A stretch of DNA of 64,000 nucleotides from Schistosoma mansoni (Eukaryota; Platyhelminthes; Trematoda; Strigeidida; Schistosomatidae): NCBI RefSeq assembly GCF_000237925.1, contig NC_031502.1, positions 9,970,630 through 10,034,629 on the forward strand. The letters are read 5' to 3'. Of the stretch, positions 26,901 through 39,700 are shown piece after piece (position 1 is the stretch's first letter; each line of letters opens with the position of its first letter). The notes beneath the pieces were generated by a model, which saw only the letters and a program-made list of their open reading frames with translations, ran no database searches and was not told the origin of the DNA. The position numbers and the translations under genes were made by a program.

Positions 26901-29900
26901 GAATCTGTTTCAGGATTCGTAATTCCGCTATATGTCTTATCATTCTTTTCATGGTAATTTACCCTTGTATTACTGTTGTCGTTACCATTTTAACTCAAAA
27001 AATCATTATACGAAACAGATAACAAGTGTCATTTAAAAAAGAGATTGTTTTTAAACAAACTACTTACACATTGCGTAATAATATATAGAGGTCTAAAAAT
27101 ACACTTCAACAACGGACAGTTTTTAGCGCTATCTATCTATATATAATTGACTGCCTAGATGTTACCCAAAGAGACCGATCAGTTACAGTCCTTAATAACA
27201 GTAACGGAGAGATTTAGACCTTAACGAATAAAAATTCTTGTTGTACAAGCTAATGGCTATCTAAACTCAGTAGTTCAGTAGATAACATGTTGTGTGTTTG
27301 AAGCCGAAAATCCTGGGTTAGAGTTTCAGTATGAATACCAACACAGATGCCTGTATATTCAACTAATGAATCCGAAATCGGGCGAAATGGCTTTTTAAAA
27401 TCCCACTCCTAGCCACTTTTCAACTTTATTTCATTTATCACCGGTTGGATTCAAAAAGAAAATAAGTGGACGGCTTATGGAACATTATTTATTTAATGAA
27501 TACCTATTATTCATCTAGTTGTTAGGTTGCTCTAAGTAATCCTTAGAGCCTCATACAGATGTCTGATCACTAAGTCTAGCTGTCCGATCGTAACTTCATC
27601 AATAGAATTCATTTGTATACAAGGGCTAAACAACATGACACTGGTTAATACTCACCGACAGATTAGTGGAATGGTTTTGAAATTCGGGCCTTAACTGTCC
27701 ACAACAATCATTCCTTTGAAATCCAATTCCTGGGCAATATTTTTTTCAAAAACCTGGATTGCAAATGCCATTCACAGATTTCATAAAAACCATTTTTAGC
27801 AACTACAGTTATCATCAGTGATCAAATGAAAAGGCGATATTTTGATTTCAGTTTCAAGTTAACTATATGATTAGTGCCGAAATAGTCAGATAGTATTGAA
27901 AAATTGTAGTGTGAATCGATCAGAGACTTAAAAATTTCACAACAATAGAAAATTATTCCGGTAAGTTGTATTATACTAGATGGCTTATAGTTACGGAATA
28001 AACAAATAGTCGATTCTAGAAAACAATAAGTAATTTGTATTATCAATGTACTTTCCCATAATATATGCAACTATTATTGATATGATTTCTGTTCGACAAT
28101 ATGGAGAAATGAAAAATATACTATAAAAGGGATTTACAACCCTCCAACTGACATTTTCAAATATTTAGTAAATTAAATGGAATGCTCCGTTCGGTAACCG
28201 ATGAACAACATAGATTATGGGACCTGGATATCTATCTTATCTGCTTTTTTTTGTTTGAGATAATGACAAATATTTGTAGCTCATGAGGAGGATTTGAGAG
28301 ATATTTCTCTATGATCAATGGTTCAGTTTTGAAGCTTTCATTATTTTTCTAAAACATACAATTAGTACATGTTTCAAAAAGTGACCTATCAAGACTTTTG
28401 TAGACTTCACTGACAACTTGTTCTGATGATCTGGAATGTGATCAGCTGTTGACTAGAATTGTGTTGTAGTTGCTTGTATTTAGCTGAGAGGACACAACAC
28501 CTAAATCTTTTCATTCATTAGTCATTTTCTGAAATACGTGATCACACGCTATCACTTGTAAAGCTAGAGATTAGTCTCAGAGATGTTTTAAGTAAAACTT
28601 CGATGAGAGTCTTGCTTTAATAATTAAATCGAATTTTTTATTCCTTATTTGTTTTTTCATCAACTTAACTCATAATTAACGAACAAAAGTTGTCATTATA
28701 TATCTAAATCCCAATGATAGCCTCCTGTAGTACTTCCATTAACCTCCATGATCAAATAAAGTATTAAGTAGATCATTTCTCTTTCGTCTATCAAACATTT
28801 AATCCAATTTAGATAAATACCATATTTATGAATCATATAGGAGTAGTTAAATGTATCCAATCCTCTTTCTAGAGGTTATTGATATGATTCATCAAAAAAT
28901 GACATTCTGCAAAAGATCTCATCATTTTTGTCATTATTATTCATTATCATCCATAAATACTTACGTAAATAATAAAATTCTGTAATCAAATAACATAAAT
29001 CTTAATTAGTTTTTGTTATTTGATTCCTTAACCCATTTGACAGAGAATATTGATTGAGTGGTGTATACTTGATTAGAACTTAATTGAGCATAGCTTATTT
29101 TAATGAATAATTATAACACTAGATGCATATTCTAAAGGAATTATTTATGCTTAAGACCGATTGTTTATTTATGCATATACTATTAACTCGATACGTGCCA
29201 ATACATGTGATAGCTTTGTAAATTATGATACACTTATTTTATGTTGTTTTGAATGAAAGAATAAAGGTATTCACAAGCTGATAACTGTAATTATCATTGT
29301 ATAGACTTATATCGTCTTGAAACAATAGTGAGTCGTTAACATTCTTTAGAAAGCTAAATGAACAGGACATAGAAATTCCAGGTGAAAACTCAGGTTAATA
29401 ATTTATCAGGATTAATGTGAAGATATTTTTCGTTTTGAATTTTTCTAAGATAAAAAAGAATGCAAAAATGAGGTGATATAGGTCTTGTTGTGGAGTTGTA
29501 CATCCTATTAGGAGGAATTCAATTTCTCAATAGTAATTAGTCGTCACAATAAATCTGATTGTAAGGAATAGAAGCCGTAAACCTAAGACAAATAAGCTTC
29601 TGCTCCTTTTTAATTCATAATAATAGTGTAAGTAATGTCAGTTCTTAGTGGAACACATGTTTAAACCAACCGGATTACTGTAGTAAAAAAATACGACTAC
29701 TTATCCATCTTGGGGTTTTAAAATTACAGGTTGACCTTATAAAACCATTAGAAACCAGGATGAACTGAACAACCGTTTCGTTATACAACAGGTCTGCTCG
29801 TCATTGAGTGTGAGTGAAGATTAAGTCTAATACTTACAGCTTATCAGAGAGTGCTTAACCTTAAGACCCACTGAGCTAACATTAAACGATGTGTAATTCT

Positions 29901-32900
29901 AACTTCAGTCAATTCTATGTTGAGGAGTTTCATACTTGAGCGAAACAACTGTTCAGTGCTTCCTGGTTTGTAGTAGCTGTCAGGAAAGGGTCAGTGCGTG
30001 ATATGGAACTACAAAGCTCGAGGTTCTCCACGATTCAACAAACTAAAAAGAATACACCTTTTAGTCCGATGGCTTTTTTCAGTCTGTAATAAGAATTCCT
30101 GGAATTTTATTTCAACCAGCTCAGGAATTAGTATTATTTATGTCTAACAGTTATATATAACATCTACATTACCTAGAATCAGGCAACTCTATATTGTCGA
30201 GTTACTTGGAAAATTAATGATTCTCTCATCTTTTTTTAATTTTCCGTGGTTTATTAACATGAATAATTTTTACATCCTACCATTAAATGTATCTAATCTC
30301 AAAATCAATCCAAGCTTGTTTTCGCTTTGGAGAGAATTAGAATACTAGGGTTGATATTGGTGCATGTTATTAGCAGCTTGACATTATAACACTCTGCTAT
30401 GTGTGAGGATTCCTTACTCCTAATAATCAATAAAACCTAAAGAGGATCAACACTCTCGACCGTAGTTGCTACCTTGAAGTGATGGTCGGGCGATATTGGC
30501 TGGAACATATGTTCCCGTAGGTTCTAATATACCAGGCAGGTCGATTGGAGAACGGTAAGACTAAAAGCAGCAACTCAAGGTCTGAGGGCGAAGTCGTACT
30601 GCTGATTGTAGAAGGGTGTGGCAACAGTAAGATGTTTCCCTCGGTCAACCAGCATCTGCAGCGATGCTGCTTTCTCAAGAGGAAGGAAGGGGTTAGGAAT
30701 AGTCCGACCCAAAAATGTCACACCTCACTTTACCCCACGGATTTCCGTCTCCGGCGGGAAGGCCCTTTGAAGAATGAAGCTAACACGTCAAAAACCCCTC
30801 GCAAAATAGCCGTGCGCGAGCGGCCTCAATCAGTTGTCGATTGGGCTCTGCGGTCACGTTCCCAGGTCGTTAAGACCAAGATTAATCCAACTTCATTTGC
30901 AGGTCCCTCAAGAAATAAACTTCCTCGGAAAGATAGGGACACTCGTCGTTGCCTCTTCGTCGTCTCTGTCTACTCTCCTACTAACTGCAGCTCAGATGAT
31001 GTAAAAGATGAGTTTTGCAGAAAGCTTTTCGATCTTCTCCGAGAAGCTAGGCTCTCTGATGTAGTAATAGTGGCTGGTGACTTTTATGCTCAAGAAGATA
31101 AACTAAGCGGAAGGGAAAGACACCTGGGTGGACCTCATGGTGTCGTGGCTCAAAGAACTGATAATGGCGACCGTTTGTTGCAGCTATGCTCAGATAACCA
31201 TCTGTTTCTTGCAAATACTAACTTTAAGCATAAGGAAAAACATCTTTTGACATGGCGACTCCCGAATTCGTCCTATCGTTGGATCCAACTAGATCACATC
31301 GCTATCAGTCACCGATGGAGGAGCTCGATAGAAGACTGTCGCTCATTCTGGAGCACATGTTTAGATTCAGATCATACTCTAGTGCGAGTACATATCTGTC
31401 TGCGTCTTACTGGACGCAGGAAAGGCACTGCAAGGAAACCTCTTAGGGTTCTACTTAATGATAGCCAAGCTAAGAATATATTTCAGGAACAACTGGAAAA
31501 ACAGTTAGGCAGCTATGTAAGTTGTGCCCAACCCTAGGTAGCGTGGAATGACATCCAAAAAGCTGTGGAAACGGCAGTGATATCTGCTAATAAGGTAAAC
31601 CATAATGTGAGGGACAAACACTGGATCTTACCACCATCTAGTGCACTGATAGATGCTCGAAAACTCATCTCATCTGGCTCTGAACATAACGAAGAGCGGA
31701 GTCAGCTTAAGCGCAGTCTAACAAGAAGCATACGCAATGATCGCGAACAGTGGTGGATATCGAAAGCATGAGAGATTGAAAAGGCAATGACATTTGGCAA
31801 CAGCAGACAACTGTTCAGACTTGTTAAAGAAACCGGTATTATGAACCCAAATGTCAGTGAAACTATCTCGGAAAAAGATGGACATATCATTCATTCTCAA
31901 TCCAGGAGATTGGATCGATGGGCAGAACACTTTAGGGATCAGTTCAACTGGCCTTCAGCTACACTTCAGTTACCCACGATCCCCAGTCGTCCTGAATAGC
32001 AAGTTAATGCAAGTACTCCAACTCGTTACAAGGTTGAAAAAGCTATATGAAATCTGAAGCGTGGGAGAGCAACAGGCCCTGACAGGTTGACCCCTGAGAT
32101 TTTTAAGGATGACGGTCCAGTACTAGCAACGAGATTGACTGAGGTCTTAGGCAGAATCTGGGAACTGGACGTAATTCCATCTGACTTGTCCCAATCACTG
32201 ATTGTGCCAGTCTATAAGAAAAGACAATAGACCTATTGTGACAATCACAGAGGAATCAGTTTGATTAATGTAGTGTCTAAAAAATTAACTTCGATAATAC
32301 GTCGACGCCGAACTGAAGCTCCTGAAGAGCAGACCAGAGAAAACCAGGTTGGTTTTCGACCTGGACGTGGTTGTATAGACCAGATATTCACTCTACTTCA
32401 GGTCCTAGAACACAGACATACATTCAGATGCCCCACAATCGTAGTATTTCTTGACCTTAAGGCGGCATTTGACTCCGTTGATCGTGAGGTTCTATGGTAG
32501 TGCTTGTCACTGAAAGGGGTACCAGAGAAGTACATTAACCTTATGAAGGCTCTCTACTCGAATACAACTGGTCGAGTTAGAGCTTCTGGCGAACTGTCAC
32601 CAGAATTGATTACCTCAAGTGTTGTTCGTCGGGGCTGTCCACTTTCTCCATTCCTGTTTAACTTCATCGTAGACGTGCTTTTAGAAATAACACTTTCCTC
32701 CTCTTAATTTACAGGAGTGAACTTATACTAGGAGATTCACTTGTTGACTTAGAATATACCGATAACATAGTTCTATTCGGTGAAGACGCTGATAAATGCA
32801 GAGTCTTCTGACTATTATAAGCATGTTCGGGATGCGATTCTCCCCCTCGAAATGCAAAATGTTACTTCAGGATTGGGTTGCATCGATACCTGAACTAATG

Positions 32901-33691
32901 ATAGGGAGTTAAGTAGTTGGGCGATAAATAAATAAATAAGTAAAATAAAAAATAAACTGGGCTGTGCTAGAAATAAGTGAAACATATTGCCATGAAATTC
33001 GGCAACGCGGGACCTCATCTTAAATAAGTTTGTCGGTTAGAAAAAGCTTTTCCCTACTAATCAGTTTTACCCTGTTATTTAAGTTTTATTTAAATCTGTG
33101 AAAAAGATTGCCTTCAAATAAACCAGATTCTTCTCTTAGTTCCATTTCGATACAAAAAATAAATGGAACATTTTTTACTGGAAGATTATTCCATCCCAGC
33201 CAGAACACTTTCTCTTGGGATAACATTTTTATATTTCTATTGTTTCTTTCAGACATCTATGAAGAAATAGAAATCACGCTGATTTTTTCCATAATATCAT
33301 GTGTTGTTTTTACCAAATCATCAATCATTTTAAACTAAAACTGAAAATCCATTTATTTTTATTTCGGCAAACGACAAATATTTTTCGGCTTACACAGAGA
33401 ACCACAAATAGTAGTAAAATAAAAATGCAAAAAGTTTAATAGATAGTTATGGAATTCTCTCAAACATTTGAAACTTTATTACTGAAAGCTATTAGTATAA
33501 AAATTTAGGTATTCGATCAGAAAAATGAGTGATAAATTTTTATGTGGTAAGAGACAGACAGAGAGAGAGAGGGAGAGGGTGCCGTTCAATTTTCACTTAA
33601 AAACAGTTGTCAGTCTTTAAATGTAGACTGAATATTACATACACGCGAAATGACACGAAAAATTGTAAAAATTCAATGTGCAATCATTGAT

Positions 33692-33761
<70 letters not shown>

Positions 33762-36700
33762 GAATAAAGAGTACTAAGATTTGCCATACTGACCCACATG
33801 ACGAGACGGTGTGAATCCAGAATGGCTCTAGAGCAAGAGGATTTTGATGTCTTTAAGAATCTGTCATTGATCAACCCCATTTTAATAACAGATGAGGTGT
33901 TCTGCTATTTTAAGAACATTACTAAATCCATTTTCTTCAGCTTTTACAAAATTAGCAATGGTTTTAGAGACTAATCTTTTTGAGTAGAAAAAAGTCCTGT
34001 CTCTTAACATAGAAATAAGTAGTTTCTATCTCAACGATATAGCGCATATCTTAAATGATCAGTTGTTTTAACTTAGTAAAATGAATTGCAGGAAGTTAGT
34101 TTAATGCAACTGAATGAATATCTTTTTTAATGTAGATCTTCCCCATGTCCTTAGTAATTAGTTTGTGCAAGTATTTCCTTATATCTGTCTTAGTCTAGCC
34201 TGCGTAGGTTACGAGATAATATGTCTATGAATGTCTTAAGTTGATTTTAAGATGGAACTTATACACGATAAATAAATATAGACCTATTGTGTAAAAATCT
34301 CTGATGCTTCTTGGCTGATAGATTTCAGTAGTTTATTGCAGGCTTCGGAACTACAAATGAATGGTGGCCTTAACAATGCTGAAATACAACCGCTGAAATA
34401 ATCATTTCTGCTTTGTGAGTCTAGACATTCAGGCTATTTGACACTATAATACAAAAATATGCTTTCTATGCTAACTAATCACTTATTTGGTCACCTGTTC
34501 TGTTTGGAATCACCTAAACCTTACAACTAACGACACAAAAACATTAATACTCCATCTAATACGTTCTCACGTTTTCTGGTTAATAGGTTTTTCAACTGAG
34601 GATTGCGAAGACAAACTTTTAAAAGATATTATCATATGACGTCTTAGTTCTAAAATTACTATTTAACAACAAATAATACCAATCGATTAGTAGTTTTTTT
34701 ATCAGATATCAACCTGATTCACATAAAACACCAAAATTATTTAAGATAGCGAACTTACTGTGAGTGCAGTCTAAATTATTTCTAAAAGTTTGAATTCCCT
34801 AGCTTATTTTTAAAGCGAGAAATACACGACCACTTATAATCCAAGCAAGAACTATAAAAATGTGATTTTCTCTAGATTCTCTGTCAACCATCATCATAGA
34901 AACAAAACATGTAATAATCCATTGGGAAACTCACTTATTTCTTGCACATTTGCTCCTCGACTACGAGGTGCGCTGGATCTCGCTTCACCTAAAAGAAGGT
35001 TGATTAGCATTTAAACACCTGATATTGTGGGAAAACAAGTACTCAAACCTTTAAAAATTACTAGGAAACAGTTTGATAAAGACAGATAAGTCGGATCTCA
35101 TTAAAGTAAAGGAGCTTAACAGTGAACTCTCTTGTACAATAACTTATGACAAACATATAATGCTAGTTTACCGTGTGTACAAACATAATAAAAGAAATAA
35201 TTTGATTATCTACATAATCGCTTTTACATTTGCCATTTTTTTAGCTTGGATATATTCTGTTACAAAATATGGGGCTTGAGACCTAGATTTTGCCAAGGTA
35301 TCTATATTAGCAGTATTCGACCATATATATTGCACCATTTTTCAAACTAGATTTCATTAGAATCAATACTGACTGTGGACGATAAAGTGGATTACCATGT
35401 ACTTATAGTAAACAGGCTTATCTGATTTTCGCTATATAGGTTTTAACAATCGACTCCTTTCAGTAGATTTCCAAAAAATATCTTACTTTTGTAGACAGTA
35501 GAATAAATTTGTATCTCGTAGCAAAATGAATTGCTTATATGCAAAATATGAAATCCAGAAGTAAACATGACTGAAACTCATTTAAAATATAAACAATTGG
35601 AAGACTGATTTCACAGGCTAATCGAACTCTGACAAAACTAAGATTAGACTATCAGGTTTATTTCTTGTTGATCATATCATAGTTTGTATAACATTCACAA
35701 GACTTGGAGAACAAACTAGTTTATCATATGAATACTAAAAGTGTTGAGATTTCTGGCTGAGATGAGCATGAATTACGTTTTACGTTCATACACAACAATG
35801 GAACATCAGATTTTATTGTAAGTAGATCATTTATTCATTTGAATAGGCTAACGGCTTGCTGTTGATTGGCCAACTTTATCCATATCAAATGCGTTCATTT
35901 TCTTTAGAACCCCCCCCCCAACCTACAGTATTTGTTTTGCCATTCCAGTACTAGTCTTCAAACTAAGTTGATTTTAGTCAACGTTTAACAAAGTCAAATG
36001 TTAACATAATTATCGCGAAGTACTTGTTATCAGACGGAGATATTGGGACAGTATATACGTTTTACAAACAGTATTAAGGATACAAAGAGCAAATGCTTAA
36101 TATAGAAATCAGAAATTTAAACGAAAATAATTTTTATCTCATATAGTAAACTGTAAAATGTTCGTGCTTACGTTGAATTCTTTGGATAGATGAACGTAGA
36201 GCTTCTGGACCACTAACACCTCGTACACGACCAGATGCTCGAGCTTGTTTCAGTTGTTCCGTGAACCATACTCCAAGTTTACATTTGTGCAAACTATAAA
36301 CAGAACGTTGAAAGTAATTATGTTCTATCTTGTTGAGTTGTAAACCTTCGAGCTTTTACAATATTTATCAGAGTTGATTTCAAGAGTAGTTTTATTTTTA
36401 GTAACCTGAACCGATGTAATATTATCGCTCTTAAATAAACAAACTACAGTAGTTAACATCGTTCTCCAGAGTATTTTACGCAAACCCAAAAACGTTTTTA
36501 CAACAATATCATGTTAATCGTGTTTAACGTAAACAAGAAACTAGTTCAAACTCCTGGAGTTCAAGTGAGAAGATGTGACCAGTGGAGTCCAGTTCGCGTC
36601 AGACACAAGACAGTTATCCACCTCTGACAATAGGTGAAGGGTGGTGCGAGATCACGAATCGATTGGAATTAGACATTAATGCTGTTGGATTTCAGCTCAG

Positions 36701-39700
36701 TGGTTCATAGATAAGGCGTTCGTGAGCGAGACCGAAGGTTCTGGGTGGAAGTCCCGCGTGCGGAACCATGGATGCACACTTCTGAGTCACATACTAGGAC
36801 GAGACGGTAGTCCAGTGCTTCCAGGTTTCCAACGATGGTCCAGCTAGGATCAACTCGTGATTTCAACTGTGACAATATTCCTATTTTACAAAACAGGCTT
36901 CCGAAGAATTTTACTAGTAAATTTTATTAGCAGATAATAAATATTTTAAATTTCATAAGCAGTAGTACAATAGACTATTACTACAGAAAAACACTCTGAC
37001 GGTAATGTACTTGCTAAACAATGTTAAAACGATACAGAAGGCCACTCTTGAGACACTTTGTAATGAAGATGCAAAAACGGATAAAGATATCAGAGACGAA
37101 GGAATATCTCTGAAGAATATTTTGGTGTAGTCGAACAGTTAGAATGTTCAAAACAATCATGATTAATGCCTGAGTTCGGAAAAACGGTAAAAACTCAAAC
37201 AAGTTGTATTAATTACGCGAAAATCTGATTTTTTTTCTATCTTCCGTGGATTTCTATTTATCTTTCATTGGTGGTAACAACTACGCCATTCTCAATATAA
37301 ATCAAGAATGGTGTTCAATAAAGTATTTATATGATCGAGAGTTCCTAATTCCGAGTAGACACGTGAACGATCGGTCATATATGGGCGGTAATCCCTCAGT
37401 CATAACCAAATCAGTCATTATTGCTATTATTATTTAAAAGAATTCATCGTTATTTTTAGCCAAGCATTCTGAATAAAATAATATTATAGTTTCGTTTAGG
37501 AAAATAAATAAAGGCAAACACCTATTGGTTTAATCCATATTAGAATAGTCAAAAACATACGGAATAACTTCATATAACAACAATAATAATAATATGATTT
37601 TGTGGCGTTCTAATTTTCATAAACCTTCTATATAAAAGCCCAAAACTATTTAAATGTGATCACATCATTCAGTAATAAACTTTTATTTTGTTCAATATGA
37701 ACCAAACATTATACATCAGTTAGGTTTCATAAGTACATACATTTTAAGGAATAAGTTAACAATCAAGATGAGTACTGGACTACTATTACTGTCTTTGTTT
37801 GAGATTCTTTTAAGAGTGACCATCTATGCTTTCATCATGGATTGAATCCGAGTAGCCGAAACATATAAACTGTTTAAGTAGAGTCTAGTCGTTTATAATT
37901 TCAAATTCAATCGATCTTCATTCACTAACATCACTGATCCCTGTCTCACTTAAAATCTAATGAGCTTCACTGATCGTGGCTTCACTCTGCAATTTTGATA
38001 TACTCATCTTTAGGTCAGCAACTAGTAGGTGTATAACGAGTAATCTGATAATAGGATTATTTGAATAAAATTGATAAAAAAAACAGTGCTGTGTATGTTG
38101 TGAATTTAATGCCCGGCTTTTATCACATGATTTATTGACCAATCGAAATACGGCTCGTCCAATCTTAGCACTGTGCCAAACCGACGACGTTCGACCGATA
38201 TGAGCAGCCTAGCGTCCTTACTAGTCCTTTGTCCTCCTAGCCCTTCTAGTTGAGTCCAGAACACCAATTACAGCTTCACTATGCGAATCATTTATTTCAA
38301 GCATACTTGGTTTATATACTAGACAGACAGACCGTATCACACCATAAAATAGAAAATAATATTTGTACAAGATCAAGTCAAATGTGGCTGTAAACGTGGA
38401 AGACATCAATCAATAATCTGAATATAATTTAGGAACAGTAAATCGTATAATAATAATTTATAGATCAAAATGAAGCTTATAATAAGATGGATATAGATAT
38501 ACATAATCTAATCACTGAATAGTTATACAATAAGAATATATATAGAATAATTGTCCATCAATAGGTCCCGGAAGTTACCCGTACTTTATTCTCCACTAGG
38601 ATATAACAGTATAGTTACAATGTTAGCAATTCATTTGAAAGTGGTTATATACCTTAACTGGCCACAGAAAGAGAGAGATTTCATTTATTATGATAGTGAC
38701 TGAGAACTATGAGTTGGCATTACATTTAGTGTATATTAATCACAGGACTACGATACATGAATCAATGTAATGTTAAGTGAACATGATTTATGACCAAACT
38801 GAAAATTTGTCTAGAAAGAAAATAAATCATAATGATTATATTTAAGTGACAGACAATGATTAGAAACGAAAAACATTATAACAAACGAAAAACATAGTGT
38901 TCTGTCTTTATCTGATGAATTTGAGGGTGGGGGTAATGGTTCAATATAATTCTATTGAATTTTTGGTTTCAGTTAAACTAACCTTATGATCATGGCTCCA
39001 GTCACATGTAATAGTCTTTTGGTTTGTCTTTCGTCATTTTCAAATCTCTTTTAGGGCCGTTTCTTGTTTGAAGAGGTTAAATTTTAATCAAAACTTTAAA
39101 TTAAAACCATTTTTTACTGGTTTTGGAGAAGGAGACCGGATAGTATCATTTTTACCAGTAAACAGTGTTAATGCTGGGACCGAATTCAAAAAACCGAACT
39201 CGGTTACTCAATGACGTCGACTCACTATACGTTTTAACTTAACCTTTTGTGTTGAGATCGGATGGTTGGAAACAATATTCCTTAAGTCAAAGATTTAGGT
39301 CTTAATCTAGCTTAGACTTGTCAGAATGGTGTATATGCAATCACGAATCTCACAAGGAATGTCTGCTATGTACAGACACTTTAGCTGGCGCCTGTTAAGG
39401 TTTAATTGCGAAGCTTTTGTTATTCTTCTTAGCAATATAATTAAACCCCTATTCAGGAGAAAAAACGTTATATTTCGTGGGTATGCATACCTGAGAATAA
39501 TTATTTTAACAGATACCTTCTAAATGCTCACCAAATTCTATGCATTCTTACAGTTTAGAACAAACTGTATATATTACCGTGCATCCCAGGCGGTATATTT
39601 TTCTGTCCACTGAAACGATGTCAATTTCGATTGTTCACTGATTAGATAAGCGAAATACAAGTAAGGCATACTTTATATGTACTAATTGAGTTTGTTTTAC

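Larger units (their letters stand above)
25982..34934. other. Intron region between 42-base and 54-base exons
   Basis: Contains a 100-base inverted repeat, a possible linker exon, a tRNA-like repeat (27262-27390) and a LINE (30385-32935). Bases 27450-29800 and 33800-34700 are AT-rich, and nothing is recognised there. Bases 29830-30000 show fragments like the 3' part of the tRNA-derived repeat (a stretch like GTTCAGTGCTTCCTGGTTT), uncertain. Confidence 0.55.

Noticed and set aside
33635-33880. 81-codon frame with alternating tyrosine and isoleucine
   Set aside because: It is read through the AT dinucleotide array and is not a gene.
37840-38420. Possible LTR or dispersed repeat on the minus strand
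   Set aside because: Composition is slightly richer than the intron, but I could find no terminal repeats or motif to support a family.
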